The translations under genes and the position numbers were made by a program. Positions 25,883-35,259 of a stretch of DNA of 64,000 bases are shown in pieces (the stretch's first letter is position 1; each line of letters starts with the position of its first letter). Below the pieces are notes generated by a model. The model did no database searches. It saw only the letters and a program-made list of their open reading frames with translations, and was not told where the DNA came from. Source of the DNA: JACKAL01 sp964400355. Lineage in GTDB: Bacteria; Bdellovibrionota; Bdellovibrionia; Bdellovibrionales; JAGQZY01. The stretch is from contig CAYNTO010000001.1 of NCBI GenBank assembly GCA_964400355.1, positions 310,001 through 374,000 on the forward strand. Reading direction: 5' to 3'.

Positions 25883-25925
25883 GAAGTCCTTTTCAAACTC
25901 CTAACGACAGTATATATTTTTTGGT

Positions 25926-27680
25926 GTGAAGAACTCCTATTTGGATCCCCTATACTTAAAAACTTCTGAGGCTATTTTTAACGAATTGGTAAAAATGGGC
26001 GCTGTAGAGCTAACAGTGAATTCTGTTGCCGACCTCTTCAATACTCCACCCAAGATGGAACTGGGTCATATTGCCCTGCCTTGTTTTCCATTTGCGAAAA
26101 TGCTCGGTAAGAAGCCACAAGAGATCGCTCAGGCACTCGCCGAAAAACTCAAAGGCTACTCCTTGTTCAGTGATGTGCAGGTGGCGGGGGCCTACCTCAA
26201 TCTCTTTTTTAGCGGCAAAACTTACGGTGAGAACGTTATAAAAAACTATCTGCACGGCTATATGGATAAACTCCCGGAAGTGTGGATGACACCTGTGATG
26301 GTGGAGTACTCGCAACCCAACACACACAAAGAGTTGCACGTGGGACACATGCGCAATCTTTGCATGGGTAACGCGCTCGTCCGCTTGCTTCGCTACAGTG
26401 GTCGCCCGGTAGTGGCCACCACATTTCCTGGAGATGTGGGAACTCACGTGGCCAAGTGTTTGTGGTACATGAAGCATCACAATGCAGACCCTGTGCCTCC
26501 TGCGGGTAAAGGTGAATGGCTGGGCCGAATGTATTCGAAGGCTCACATTAAGCTCGAAGACGAAAAGGGCACGCCACAAGAAGATAAAAATCGCGAGCAA
26601 CTTACCGCAATCCTCAAGCAGCTCGAACAAAAACAGGGTGAATATTACGACTTGTGGGTGGAGACGCGCCAGTGGTCGATTGATCTCATGGAAAAAGTGT
26701 ACAATTGGGCCGATGTCCATTTTGATGTTTGGTACTGGGAGTCTGAGGTGGATAGTCCCTCGGTGGCCTGGATCAAGGAACTCTATAAAGAGGGACAACT
26801 TGAGGAATCTCAAGGTGCCATTGGTAAAAATTTGGAAGACGCCAAATTGGGATTTTGCTTGTTGTTGAAATCGGATGGCAACGGTTTGTATGCCACCAAG
26901 GATATGGAGTTGGCGCGCCGTAAATTTGAAAACTATGATCCATCGCTGTCCATTTATGTGGTCGATATGCGCCAGGAGCTGCATTTTAAACAGGTTTTCG
27001 AAACACTCAAGCGGGTGGGCTTTGAGCAGGCGAGCAAATGTTTTCACCTCAAATACAATTTTGTGGAATTGCCCGATGGGGCGATGAGTTCGCGCAAAGG
27101 AAATATAGTCCCGATCACTGCTTTGATTCATCAAATGCGCGATCACGTAAAAAATAACTATTTGAGTCGCTACGAGGGCCAGTGGTCTGTGGACGATATC
27201 AATGCCACTGCCGACATGGTGGCACAAGGGGCTATTAAGTACGGAATGAACGTAATGGATCCCAACAAAAAGATCGTTTTTAAAATGGAAGATTGGCTCA
27301 AGCTCGATGGGGAGTCGGGGCCGTATGTGCAATACGCGTATGCGCGTATTCAGTCCTTGCTCGAGAAGAACCCCGTGGATTTGGCGGGCGGAATTGATTA
27401 CAGTGTATTGACCCATCCTTCGGAATTGGCACTGGTCAACAAGATGGCGCAGTTTCACCGTTTAGTCGAAAACGCATCTCAACATCTTAAGCCGTCTTTA
27501 ATTTGCACCTTTGTGTATGAACTCGCCCAGTTATTCAATACCTTTTACCACGACTGTCCGATTGGTAAGATCGATGATATGGAGCTCAAACGTGCACGAT
27601 CGGCGCTAGCAAAGGCTGCAGGAATGGTTCTTAAGAATGGCCTAGGTATCATCGGAATCCCGGCACCTAATAAAATGTAA
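25926..27680 (+). CDS. argS: Arginyl-tRNA synthetase
   Basis: A 584-residue class I synthetase. The HIGH-type motif is ELHVGHMRN (about residue 135) in the ArgRS context NTHKELHVGHMRN, and MSSRKGN (about 386) stands at the KMSKS position. The C-terminal DALR anticodon-binding region follows (YVQYAYARIQSLL onward). The start is a GTG at 25926-25928 (MKNSY), without a good Shine-Dalgarno, so the start is less sure than the gene; no in-frame ATG with a better site is evident. It charges tRNA-Arg. The protein is longer than the shortest ArgRS forms, and the N-terminal Add-1-like region is present. It precedes a glycosyltransferase with a 19-base gap. Confidence 0.95.
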   Translation: MKNSYLDPLYLKTSEAIFNELVKMGAVELTVNSVADLFNTPPKMELGHIALPCFPFAKMLGKKPQEIAQALAEKLKGYSLFSDVQVAGAYLNLFFSGKTYGENVIKNYLHGYMDKLPEVWMTPVMVEYSQPNTHKELHVGHMRNLCMGNALVRLLRYSGRPVVATTFPGDVGTHVAKCLWYMKHHNADPVPPAGKGEWLGRMYSKAHIKLEDEKGTPQEDKNREQLTAILKQLEQKQGEYYDLWVETRQWSIDLMEKVYNWADVHFDVWYWESEVDSPSVAWIKELYKEGQLEESQGAIGKNLEDAKLGFCLLLKSDGNGLYATKDMELARRKFENYDPSLSIYVVDMRQELHFKQVFETLKRVGFEQASKCFHLKYNFVELPDGAMSSRKGNIVPITALIHQMRDHVKNNYLSRYEGQWSVDDINATADMVAQGAIKYGMNVMDPNKKIVFKMEDWLKLDGESGPYVQYAYARIQSLLEKNPVDLAGGIDYSVLTHPSELALVNKMAQFHRLVENASQHLKPSLICTFVYELAQLFNTFYHDCPIGKIDDMELKRARSALAKAAGMVLKNGLGIIGIPAPNKM

Positions 27681-27699
27681 TTTCCAGGAGGTTGATTTT

Positions 27700-28884
27700 A
27701 TGGCCTTGTGGACTCTGCTATCGGCATTGGGTTTGTTGCTCGTGGCTATGCGACAGTTTCAGTTTTATCGTCATCTCAATTTGCTCAAGAATGTGCGTCT
27801 TTTACCGGGGGCAAATTATCCTCGCGTTAGTTTGATTGTGCCTGCTTGCAATGAGGCCACTACGATCGGTCCAGCACTCACCTCTCTCCTGGCACTGGAT
27901 TATCCCAACTTTGAAGTGATTGTTGTCGATGATCGTTCAACGGATTCCACAGCAGAGGTTCTTTTGGGCCTGGCTCAAACGCATCCGCAGTTGCGCGTTC
28001 TACAGGTTCGCGAACTGCCAAAAGGGTGGTTGGGAAAAGTCCATGCACAGCATGTAGCGCTTCAAGAGGCCACGGGTGAGTGGTTGCTTTTTACTGATGC
28101 CGACGTTCACTACGCTAAGGATACTCTTAAAAAAGCGCTCACCCATTGCGTTCAGGAAAACTTGGATTTTCTCACTCTCGTTCCACACATTAGCGCGCAA
28201 GGCATAGGGCTCAAGATGTGTATGACACAATTTTTGATTGCGGGCTCAATGGGAATCGATATTCCCAAGGTGAAAGACGTTCGCCGCCGTGAAGCTATTG
28301 GTTGTGGGGCATTCAATTTGGCTAAAGCTAGTGCTTATCGAGCCACTCCGGGCGTTGAGTGGCTTAAGATGGAAGTGATCGATGATGGCGGTTTTGCTTT
28401 TATGATGAAAACCCATGGAGCGCGCAGTGATATATTGGGCGGACTCGACGAGCTAAAGCTGGAGTGGTATCCGACGGTGGGTGGGTACATTCGAGGGCTC
28501 GAGAAGAATTCATTTTCTATATTTCAATACAGCGTAACAGCCGTTCTGAGTTTTTCGTTTTTTGTACTCGCGTGGCACTTTGGAATCGCACTTGCCCCTT
28601 TTTTAGCTCCGATATGGACATTGGTTCCGTTATTTGTATGTTATTTGATTTTCCAGGTTTCGAATTATCTTTTGGTGAAAAAGTTATCGGATTACTCAGC
28701 GATCGTACTCTTGGCGCTGCCATTTTCTGTGTTGCTTTCCCTGTATGTCACTTGGCGAAGTATGATTCTTTTTTTGTGGCGAGGTGGTGTGCAGTGGCGG
28801 CAAACCTTTTACGGCAAAGAGGAATTGTATAAGAATCAGCGTTTAAAACTTATGGACTTTTTCTTTTTAAAAAAATTTTCCTAA
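27700..28884 (+). CDS. Membrane glycosyltransferase, family 2
   Basis: A 394-residue GT2 enzyme. A strong CAGGAGG site precedes the ATG. An N-terminal hydrophobic span (about 1-18) is followed by the GT-A domain: VSLIVPACNEATTIG, EVIVVDDRSTDST, and the DxD-like FTDADVH (about 130), with a later DDGGF. About three C-terminal spans (about 270-350) follow. This layout resembles HpnB/CrtQ-type transferases acting on lipid or isoprenoid acceptors, but the acceptor cannot be read. It follows argS with a 19-base gap, so it may share its transcript. Its last four bases overlap the convergent PilZ gene. Confidence 0.82.
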   Translation: MALWTLLSALGLLLVAMRQFQFYRHLNLLKNVRLLPGANYPRVSLIVPACNEATTIGPALTSLLALDYPNFEVIVVDDRSTDSTAEVLLGLAQTHPQLRVLQVRELPKGWLGKVHAQHVALQEATGEWLLFTDADVHYAKDTLKKALTHCVQENLDFLTLVPHISAQGIGLKMCMTQFLIAGSMGIDIPKVKDVRRREAIGCGAFNLAKASAYRATPGVEWLKMEVIDDGGFAFMMKTHGARSDILGGLDELKLEWYPTVGGYIRGLEKNSFSIFQYSVTAVLSFSFFVLAWHFGIALAPFLAPIWTLVPLFVCYLIFQVSNYLLVKKLSDYSAIVLLALPFSVLLSLYVTWRSMILFLWRGGVQWRQTFYGKEELYKNQRLKLMDFFFLKKFS

Positions 28885-29606
28885 GCAGGGGTGTCTGGAC
28901 TCTTAAGAAATTGATTGAGCGCTTTGCGGTTGCTGCCCGCAAGTTCAACAAATTGTAGACCCATGCCACCCGGTTGTTGATCGCGTCCTTCAGTGAAGCG
29001 CACCACCACGGCCGAGCATTTGAGCTCTCGGTCGCGTCCCAAATTCAACTGCAGTGTAACGCGCTCGCCGAGTTTCGGCATACTGGCTTTTACATCGTTG
29101 TCTACACGTAAAAAGAGTCCCGTGGTGGATACATCCACAGTTTGCATCAAATGAGTGGAGCCATGAGACATGCGCACGGCGACTGGCACCGGAACGCGTT
29201 TGCGAAACGGCGTTTTCCACCATTGCTGGCGCCGATCCGTGAGAACGGTTCGCAGCTTTTTAGTGTATAAGGGCGCAAATACAGCGGCAAATAACAAGAT
29301 GGCCAGCACAATCTGAGGAATGGAAAAATTGTTGGTCTTGGTGGCGACCAGATAGTTGTTCCAAATCACGGCGGCGATGGCCATGGGCATAAACAGTTTT
29401 GCCCATTTACTACTACGGAGAATGGCGATGCCCGCAATGATCATTATGCTCACCATGACCCAGTTGAACACTGTGATTTTTTTTAAGATGCGAGAGTAAT
29501 CCGTGAGCGGTGCCTGGAGCACATAGGCCGTTTGAAAGTACAGAGATACACAAACGCCAATTAAAATTAATGGAACAAGAGTAAAGAGCAGCGGCTTCTT
29601 TTTCAT
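28881..29606 (-). CDS. Membrane-anchored PilZ-domain protein
   Basis: A 241-residue protein with about four N-terminal hydrophobic spans (about 5-125) and a C-terminal PilZ domain (about 140-235). The cyclic-di-GMP motif is present as RKRVPVPVAVR (RxxxR type) and DVSTTGLFLRV (D/NxSxxG). The domain ends GGMGLQFVEL, as usual. It is likely a cyclic-di-GMP receptor at the inner membrane, possibly acting on surface or motility functions. It converges on the glycosyltransferase gene with a four-base overlap of coding ends. A diguanylate cyclase is encoded 3 kb away; a functional link is a guess. Confidence 0.82.
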   Translation of the reverse strand: MKKKPLLFTLVPLILIGVCVSLYFQTAYVLQAPLTDYSRILKKITVFNWVMVSIMIIAGIAILRSSKWAKLFMPMAIAAVIWNNYLVATKTNNFSIPQIVLAILLFAAVFAPLYTKKLRTVLTDRRQQWWKTPFRKRVPVPVAVRMSHGSTHLMQTVDVSTTGLFLRVDNDVKASMPKLGERVTLQLNLGRDRELKCSAVVVRFTEGRDQQPGGMGLQFVELAGSNRKALNQFLKSPDTPA

Positions 29607-29714
29607 GGGGCTCCTCCAATGAGCTCAGACTATGATTATAAACAAAGTTTACTAAATAGCGAGTGGTTTATTGAAAAACCTAAGGATTATTAGGGATATG
29701 CGCCAACTTTAATC

Positions 29715-30392
29715 TCAAAACAACACGGCTTTAATGAAATTTACCGTAAGCTCAGGTTCGGCGATAGTAAATCCAATATCCCACCTGTCGTAGCGCAGCC
29801 AGTACTGGTGATCGGGGCGTGAAAAATAAGCGAGCGGTCGTGGATCTTCGCGCAATATCTCACGCAGGCATTTCCTAAAATTGGCACTATCCTTCATCGG
29901 AAACTTTAGGTTTTTAGCGAAACGGACTTTCATTTTAGTGAATGGATGTTTTTTAACCCAATCCGCAGGCGCACTCGATTTGGGGCGATCAAATTCTGGC
30001 AAATAGGGTTTGATATCGAATACAGGTGTGCCGCTGACAATGTCCAATCCAGAAACGAAGAGGCTAAAATCATCGATGCGCACGATGAATCCAATCGAAA
30101 GCCCGATGGGGTTGGGCCGGTGTGGGGAGCGCGAAGCCAGGACGCCAATTTTTTTGCCCTTGAGGCGGGGAGGATGGACCTTAGCGATCACCTTTTTTTG
30201 ATTGTTAAGGTGGAAACCAAAAATCACCCATAGAGGATCTCCAACGCGAAAACCAACGAACATATCTCGTGATACGCGCTTCTTTTCGAAACGTATTTCC
30301 GAGATAGTGCTTTTGGCAATTTGCGACTGTCGAGGCGTGCCGAATTTGTCTGCGAATGGGGAGAGCACTGTTCCTATGGGTTCCACTTTCAT
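29715..30392 (-). CDS. trmO: tRNA (adenine-N6)-methyltransferase TrmO
   Basis: A 225-residue protein of the TrmO (YaeB/TsaA) family, which N6-methylates t6A37 in some tRNAs using SAM. It starts MKVEPIGTVLSPFADKFGTP, the family's standard entry. The family signature is SRSPHRPNPIGLS (about 98-110), and LDIVSGTPVFDIKPYLP follows. The C-terminal TrmO_C region (about 165-225) ends in a basic strand set. Length matches. It is divergent from rnr with a 144-base AT-rich intergenic region. A tRNA modification enzyme beside an RNase is common but not informative about regulation. Confidence 0.9.
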   Translation of the reverse strand: MKVEPIGTVLSPFADKFGTPRQSQIAKSTISEIRFEKKRVSRDMFVGFRVGDPLWVIFGFHLNNQKKVIAKVHPPRLKGKKIGVLASRSPHRPNPIGLSIGFIVRIDDFSLFVSGLDIVSGTPVFDIKPYLPEFDRPKSSAPADWVKKHPFTKMKVRFAKNLKFPMKDSANFRKCLREILREDPRPLAYFSRPDHQYWLRYDRWDIGFTIAEPELTVNFIKAVLF

Positions 30393-30536
30393 GGCGCCAA
30401 TCTAAAGGAATCCTCCTCTGAAAGGTAGAGTCTTCTCGGTTGTACACGCTTTGAGTCAAAACGTTTAAATTAATTCATTATTCATTCGCAATTAGCTGTA
30501 GACTTCTCACGAGGGGACAATGATACTGGGGCCTAC

Positions 30537-32597
30537 ATGCGTGGCACGAAGCGACTTCAAGGTACAATCAAGCGACACCCCGACGGATTCGGTTTTCTTA
30601 TTCCAATAGACTCTGATCATCCCGATGTTTTTCTCTCGCGAGGAGACATGGTGGGTATAATGACTAATGATACGGTGGAAATCGATGTCATGCCGTCAGA
30701 CAAGAAAAACAAATATTTCGGTAAAGTGGTAAAGATCTTATCGCGCGGGACCACCCGCGTGGTGGGCACGTTCCGCAAACAGAAAAATGGCGATGGCCAT
30801 ATCGAGGAGAAAACCGCACAGTGGGGCGAACCCCTCGTGGTTCCTTTTAAGAACAGCCGCAGTGCTGCCGATGGCGATTTGGTCGCCGTCGAGATCACGC
30901 AGTTTCCTGAAAAAGGAAAAGAGTTTGCTGGACGCGTGGTAGAGGTGATTGGCGACGCCACTGATCCGTTAAATGACATCAAGCGAGTGTCCCATTTGCA
31001 CAATTTACCGCGCACTTTTCCTGCGGCGGCTATTCACGAGGCCGAACTCCTTGCCGATCATGTATTGCCTCAGGAAATACAGGGACGTAAAGATCTTCGC
31101 GATTTGCCACTGATCACGATCGATGGCGTAACCGCCAAAGATTTCGATGATGCGGTTTACGTGAGTACAAATCCTAAGGGTTTTCATCTTTGGGTCGCTA
31201 TTGCAGACGTGAGCCACTATGTGCACATGGGATCACCTATCGACGACGAGGCCTACGAGCGCGGTACCAGCGTTTATTTTCCAAACTTTGTAATACCGAT
31301 GCTGCCCGAACAGCTCTCCAATGAGCTGTGCTCGCTCAAACCATTGGTCGATCGCTTGTGTTTTGTGTGTGAAATGCAGATCAGTTTTAACGGCGAAGTA
31401 GAATCCTCCGAGGTTTACGAAGCAGTGATGCACAGCCAGGCGCGCGTCACTTACGGTGAGGCTCAAGACATTCTCTCCGGCGAGACCCAGCACAAAAATC
31501 CTGCGGTAACTAAAAATATTCGTGCCTGTTCGGATTTGGCAAAAGTCCTTATGGCCAAACGCTTTCGCGATGGATCTTTGGATCTGCAAATTTCTGAAAC
31601 TGAGATCATCGTTGATGACGCGGGTAAACCGGTCGACATCATCCGTGCGGATCGCGTGTTCGCGCACAAGTTGATCGAGGAGCTAATGCTTATTGCCAAT
31701 GTGTCGGTGGCTAAGATTCTACACAAGGCCAATATTCCCGCCCTCTACCGCATCCATGAAGCTCCCGATCGCGAAGATGTGGAAACGGTGGAAAAGTTTT
31801 TAAACAATTTTGGCTACCGCAAAAAGATCGGCACCACCGATATCCAGAAAAAACTGACCAAAGGCCTCGAAGAGTTTGAGGGCAAACCTGAAGGTATTGT
31901 CCTTAGCATTCTCACCTTGCGCAGTATGAAGCAGGCCAAGTACAGCGACATCAATGTGGGCCACTTTGGATTGGGATTCGAATACTACACCCATTTTACA
32001 TCGCCCATTCGCCGTTATCCCGATTTGATCGTGCACCGCTTGTTAAAGAGCCTTAAAATCTCGAAATACAGAAACGCCCGCCTCGGCGAAGAAAAATTGG
32101 CCAGTGCCGGGACTTTTTTGAGCGCCTGCGAACAGCGCTCGGTAAAAGCCGAACGTCAGATCAAGGCGATTAAAAAAGCGCGCTTCATGTACGAACATGT
32201 TGGTAGTGTCTTTGATGGCGTTATCAGCAGTGTCACCAAGTTTGGTGTGTTCGTGCTCCTGCGACAATTTGATGTGGATGGTTTAATCAAGCTTGACGAC
32301 CTCAGCAACGAGGCCATGGAGTTTGACGAGGAGAACCTGCTTCTTCGCGGTAAAAAAACCGGACTCACATTCCGTATCGGCGATGCTTTAAAAGTATTGG
32401 TCGCCGCCGTGAATGTGGAAGAAGGGCAAATTGATTTCGTTCTCGAAGGAGCGAAAAGGAAAAGCTATGGAACAAATTCTCAAAGCACCAAGCCAGCTGC
32501 GCCGAACAATCAAAAACGTTTCTCGCTTAAGAACCATATTAAGAGTTCTAGTAAAGTACGGCTTTCAGGACGTGGTTCAAAAAGGAAATCTCGCTAG
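30537..32597 (+). CDS. rnr: Ribonuclease R (RNB exonuclease)
   Basis: A 686-residue 3'-5' exoribonuclease. Cold-shock-type OB folds occupy about 5-150 (QGTIKRHPDGFGFLIP). The RNB domain carries the catalytic acidic cluster DGVTAKDFDDAVYV (about 195-208). An S1 domain follows near 555-640 (GVISSVTKFGVFVLL). The last 40 residues are Lys/Ser/Arg-rich, as in E. coli RNase R. The final 131 bases (32467-32597) overlap the start of the next gene in another frame, so the basic tail is encoded by DNA that also encodes the kinase N-terminus. GGGG lies about eight bases before the ATG. RNase R degrades structured RNA. Confidence 0.93.
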   Translation: MRGTKRLQGTIKRHPDGFGFLIPIDSDHPDVFLSRGDMVGIMTNDTVEIDVMPSDKKNKYFGKVVKILSRGTTRVVGTFRKQKNGDGHIEEKTAQWGEPLVVPFKNSRSAADGDLVAVEITQFPEKGKEFAGRVVEVIGDATDPLNDIKRVSHLHNLPRTFPAAAIHEAELLADHVLPQEIQGRKDLRDLPLITIDGVTAKDFDDAVYVSTNPKGFHLWVAIADVSHYVHMGSPIDDEAYERGTSVYFPNFVIPMLPEQLSNELCSLKPLVDRLCFVCEMQISFNGEVESSEVYEAVMHSQARVTYGEAQDILSGETQHKNPAVTKNIRACSDLAKVLMAKRFRDGSLDLQISETEIIVDDAGKPVDIIRADRVFAHKLIEELMLIANVSVAKILHKANIPALYRIHEAPDREDVETVEKFLNNFGYRKKIGTTDIQKKLTKGLEEFEGKPEGIVLSILTLRSMKQAKYSDINVGHFGLGFEYYTHFTSPIRRYPDLIVHRLLKSLKISKYRNARLGEEKLASAGTFLSACEQRSVKAERQIKAIKKARFMYEHVGSVFDGVISSVTKFGVFVLLRQFDVDGLIKLDDLSNEAMEFDEENLLLRGKKTGLTFRIGDALKVLVAAVNVEEGQIDFVLEGAKRKSYGTNSQSTKPAAPNNQKRFSLKNHIKSSSKVRLSGRGSKRKSR

Positions 32598-34140
32598 TTA
32601 TCTGCCGGGTTCATGGACCAGCGAGGAGATGTCTTCGCTCACGACGGCACAGCGATTTAGAATGGCGCTTGAGGAGCTAGGTCCGACCTTTATTAAACTC
32701 GGACAGCTGTTGGCATCTAGGCCAGATATCGTTCCTCCCGATTTTGTTGAAGAACTTAAAAAACTTCATGATCAAGTTCCAACAGTAGAATTCGACCTTA
32801 TCCTCGAAGTTTTGGCCCGCAATTATGGAGAGCGCCTCGATACTTTATTTCATGAGATCGACCCAGTTCCGTTGGGTTCGGCGAGTATTGCGCAGGTCCA
32901 CAAGGCCACACTGTCGAATGGTGATAAGGTTGTTCTTAAAATTCAAAAGCCCGGAATTGCGAAAACCATCCGCGAAGACATCAACGTTTTAAAATTTATT
33001 GTGGACGCCATCGAGAAGTATTTCCCGGAGTCGCGATTGTTCAACCCGCGCGAACTCGTCAATGAATTCGCGTACTCGCTAGAGCTCGAGACCAACTTTA
33101 TCGTTGAGGGGAACAACGTTCGTCGCTTTTACGAAAACTTTGAGGGCAATCCTAATGTAGTTATTCCCAAAGTATACATCAAGGATTCTTGCGCCGAAGT
33201 TTTGGTGTTAGAGCTCTTAAGCGGTGTCTCCCTGCGCGCCGCCGAGCCTTCGATCAATGCCGCCGAACGCGAAAAGCTCATGGAAATTGGTTTACGCGCG
33301 TACTTTGACATGGTCTTCAAACACGGCCTTTTCCACGGCGATCTGCATGCCGGCAACCTGATTGTACTGCCTACAGGACAAGTGGGTTTTATCGATTTTG
33401 GAATGGTTGGGCGCCTCTCACGCAGAGTCAAGACCGCGATTGCGAACATGTTTGTGGCTATGGCCACAGAAGATTACGACCGCCTGGCGTATGAATATTT
33501 GGAGCTCTCTTCGCAGTCCGTAGATGTGAATCGTGATGAGTTTGCACGCGATCTGCGTATGCTGTTCTCGCCATTTTTTGGCTTGAACATGAGCGAGGTG
33601 AATTCGGGACGGCTTTTGATCGATTCCGCATCGGTTTCCTACAAACACGATGTATTTTTGCCATCGGAGCTTTTGCTGTTCTTTAAGTCGATCGTGACGT
33701 TAGAGGGCTTGGGTAAGGGTGTAAAAGAAGACTTCGATTTATTACCGTACATATTTGATTTTTCAGCCGAGATTGTGCGCTTAAAGTACGATCCGTTGTT
33801 GCTTGTGGACGACATCGGCACATTGTCGCGTGAGTGGTCGTCGTTGGCAAAATCGTTGCCAGCAGATATTAAAAACTACGCGCGCAAGATCAATCAGGCC
33901 GACTACGCCAAGCGCATTGAGTTTAAGGAGTCGGCTCACTTTTTTCGCCTGATTGAGCAGTCGGCGTATTTGCTTTATTTTTCCATATTGATTGCAGGCT
34001 TGGTGATTGGCGGATCGATGACGGCTGGCTATCAGCATATGCCCGAGTACTACGGAATTCCCATATTGAGTTGGGGACTGTACTCGACAGCACTTCTGAT
34101 GGGACTGTTCGCGTCCTACCATTACATTCGCCGCAAGTAA
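32467..34140 (+). CDS. ubiB: AarF/UbiB (ABC1) family atypical kinase
   Basis: The start is the ATG at 32467 with AAGGA ahead of it; the longer frame to 32413 adds 18 unneeded residues. The 557-residue protein has PLGSASIAQVHKA (the alanine/KxGQ-type nucleotide loop region, about 135), VVLKIQKPG (ATP lysine, about 157), HGDLHAGN (catalytic Asp, about 290) and IDFGM (metal-binding, about 308). Two C-terminal hydrophobic segments (about 505-550) suggest membrane anchoring. Family members act in ubiquinone synthesis or related lipid metabolism as ATPases. No other ubi genes are near, so the symbol is by family. Coding overlaps rnr by 131 bases. Confidence 0.85.
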   Translation: MEQILKAPSQLRRTIKNVSRLRTILRVLVKYGFQDVVQKGNLASYLPGSWTSEEMSSLTTAQRFRMALEELGPTFIKLGQLLASRPDIVPPDFVEELKKLHDQVPTVEFDLILEVLARNYGERLDTLFHEIDPVPLGSASIAQVHKATLSNGDKVVLKIQKPGIAKTIREDINVLKFIVDAIEKYFPESRLFNPRELVNEFAYSLELETNFIVEGNNVRRFYENFEGNPNVVIPKVYIKDSCAEVLVLELLSGVSLRAAEPSINAAEREKLMEIGLRAYFDMVFKHGLFHGDLHAGNLIVLPTGQVGFIDFGMVGRLSRRVKTAIANMFVAMATEDYDRLAYEYLELSSQSVDVNRDEFARDLRMLFSPFFGLNMSEVNSGRLLIDSASVSYKHDVFLPSELLLFFKSIVTLEGLGKGVKEDFDLLPYIFDFSAEIVRLKYDPLLLVDDIGTLSREWSSLAKSLPADIKNYARKINQADYAKRIEFKESAHFFRLIEQSAYLLYFSILIAGLVIGGSMTAGYQHMPEYYGIPILSWGLYSTALLMGLFASYHYIRRK

Positions 34141-34190
34141 AAAAGGTACGGACACACTTTTGTTCACAAGAACATCCCCGAAAAATAGAA

Positions 34191-34230
34191 AAGAAGAGGC
34201 GTGGAGAACCACCTCTTCTTTTTTATCGAT
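34191..34230. terminator. Bidirectional terminator between ubiB and flagellin
   Basis: Arms AAGAAGAGG (34191-34199) and CCTCTTCTT (34212-34220) with an inner GTGG/CCAC pair are followed by T's on the plus strand (34219-34224). On the minus strand the A-rich left flank gives a T-rich tail. It sits between the convergent kinase and flagellin genes. Confidence 0.75.
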
Positions 34231-34272
34231 TCTTCAGGGCTGTCGAAAAACCAACAGCCAGTTCGTGAAAGC

Positions 34273-35106
34273 TTAGCCTAACAACTTGAGTGCAAGGTTC
34301 GTAATGTTGTTCGCTTGGTTGAGCGTCGACATATTTGCCTGCATCATGATGTTGTTACGAGTCAGCTCTGCTGTCTCTTCTGCTACGTCCGCGTCTCTGA
34401 TACGAGAGTTGGCAGCTGACAAGTTCTCATGGGCGATGTTCAAGTTATTGATTGTGGATACCAGACGGTTCTGGAAGGCCCCGAGGTCCGCTCTTGTCGC
34501 ATTCACTTTTGTTAAGCTCTCATCAAGCACGGCAAGAGTGTTACGAGCAGGGTCTTTTCCGGCCAACGATTCCGACGTTAATCCTAATGCATCGAGTGTT
34601 ACATCTGCGCCAGTGGCATCAAATGTGATGCGGTCTTGGAATGGATCGTTGTGAACGCCCACTTGAATTTCATAGGCACCACCCAAGCCATTGAGAAGTT
34701 CTTGACCATTGTATTCAGTGACTTCTGCAACACGCTGAATTTCTTTTTTAAGACCTTGGAATTCCATATCGATAAATCCACGCTCTACGTCACTTACTGT
34801 GTCCGAAGCGCCCTGGATTGCCAATTCGCGCATACGAATCAACATATTAGAAATTTCATTGAGGCCGCCTTCAGCCACCTGAGCTAATGAAATACCATCG
34901 TTCGCATTGCGGTTGGCCTGCTTCATACCTCTTATCTGCGCGCGAAGGTTCTCGGAAATGGCGAGCCCAGCGGCATCATCGGAAGCACGGTTGATTCGGT
35001 AACCAGAACTCAAACGCTCTAAGTTGCGATTTTGTGAAAGGCTTGTATTGAATAGCTGCCTTTGGCTATTAATAGAAGCAAGATTGGTGTTAATACGTAA
35101 CGACAT
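34273..35106 (-). CDS. fliC: Flagellin 1 (short form)
   Basis: The start is the ATG at 35104-35106, preceded by AGGGAG. The 277-residue protein has the D0/D1 N-terminus LRINTNLASINSQ and RLSSGYRINRASDDAAGLAI, and a matching C-terminus (ANSRIRDADVAEETAEL, then LNQANNITNLALKLLG). The middle is only about 100 residues, so the outer D2/D3 domains are reduced to almost nothing. It forms the flagellar filament. It is preceded on the same strand by a TRL lipoprotein gene and an amidase gene, but has its own promoter-like site. The second flagellin is on the other strand at 36790. Confidence 0.96.
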   Translation of the reverse strand: MSLRINTNLASINSQRQLFNTSLSQNRNLERLSSGYRINRASDDAAGLAISENLRAQIRGMKQANRNANDGISLAQVAEGGLNEISNMLIRMRELAIQGASDTVSDVERGFIDMEFQGLKKEIQRVAEVTEYNGQELLNGLGGAYEIQVGVHNDPFQDRITFDATGADVTLDALGLTSESLAGKDPARNTLAVLDESLTKVNATRADLGAFQNRLVSTINNLNIAHENLSAANSRIRDADVAEETAELTRNNIMMQANMSTLNQANNITNLALKLLG

Positions 35107-35206
35107 ATGTTTCTCCCTATGTGTCGTGACCAATCTTCCTTGAGGTCTATTTATGGATCACTTCTTATGTAAACTTTTTGTCTACGATGTGATCACTGTA
35201 TCCAAT

Positions 35207-35232
35207 TGATCGGCACATCATGATACGTTTTA
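35207..35232 (-). promoter_or_regulatory. Candidate sigma-28 promoter for flagellin 1
   Basis: On the minus strand TAAA (35229-35232), 14 bases, then GCCGATCA (35207-35214), against the flagellar sigma-28 consensus TAAA-N15-GCCGATAA. Its distance to the flagellin ATG is about 100 bases. The second flagellin has the same -10 core (CCGATCA), which supports both. Confidence 0.55.
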
Positions 35233-35259
35233 AGTCTAGATTTGAGATTCTAGACTTAA
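35230..35259. repeat. 11-bp inverted repeat overlapping the flagellin 1 promoter
   Basis: Perfect arms ttaagtctaga (35230-35240) and tctagacttaa (35249-35259) with an eight-base loop. It has no T-run, overlaps the sigma-28 -35 element and lies between the TRL lipoprotein gene and flagellin 1. It may be an operator or a hairpin end for the lipoprotein transcript. Further along, 35272-35288 holds two parS-like half sites. Nothing else is clear in this 300-base gap. Confidence 0.55.

Noticed and set aside
26010..27458. A 482-codon open frame antisense to argS
   Set aside because: It is the shadow of a well-supported argS with strong motifs; the predicted protein has no signature, His-rich low-likelihood composition, and no ribosome binding site.
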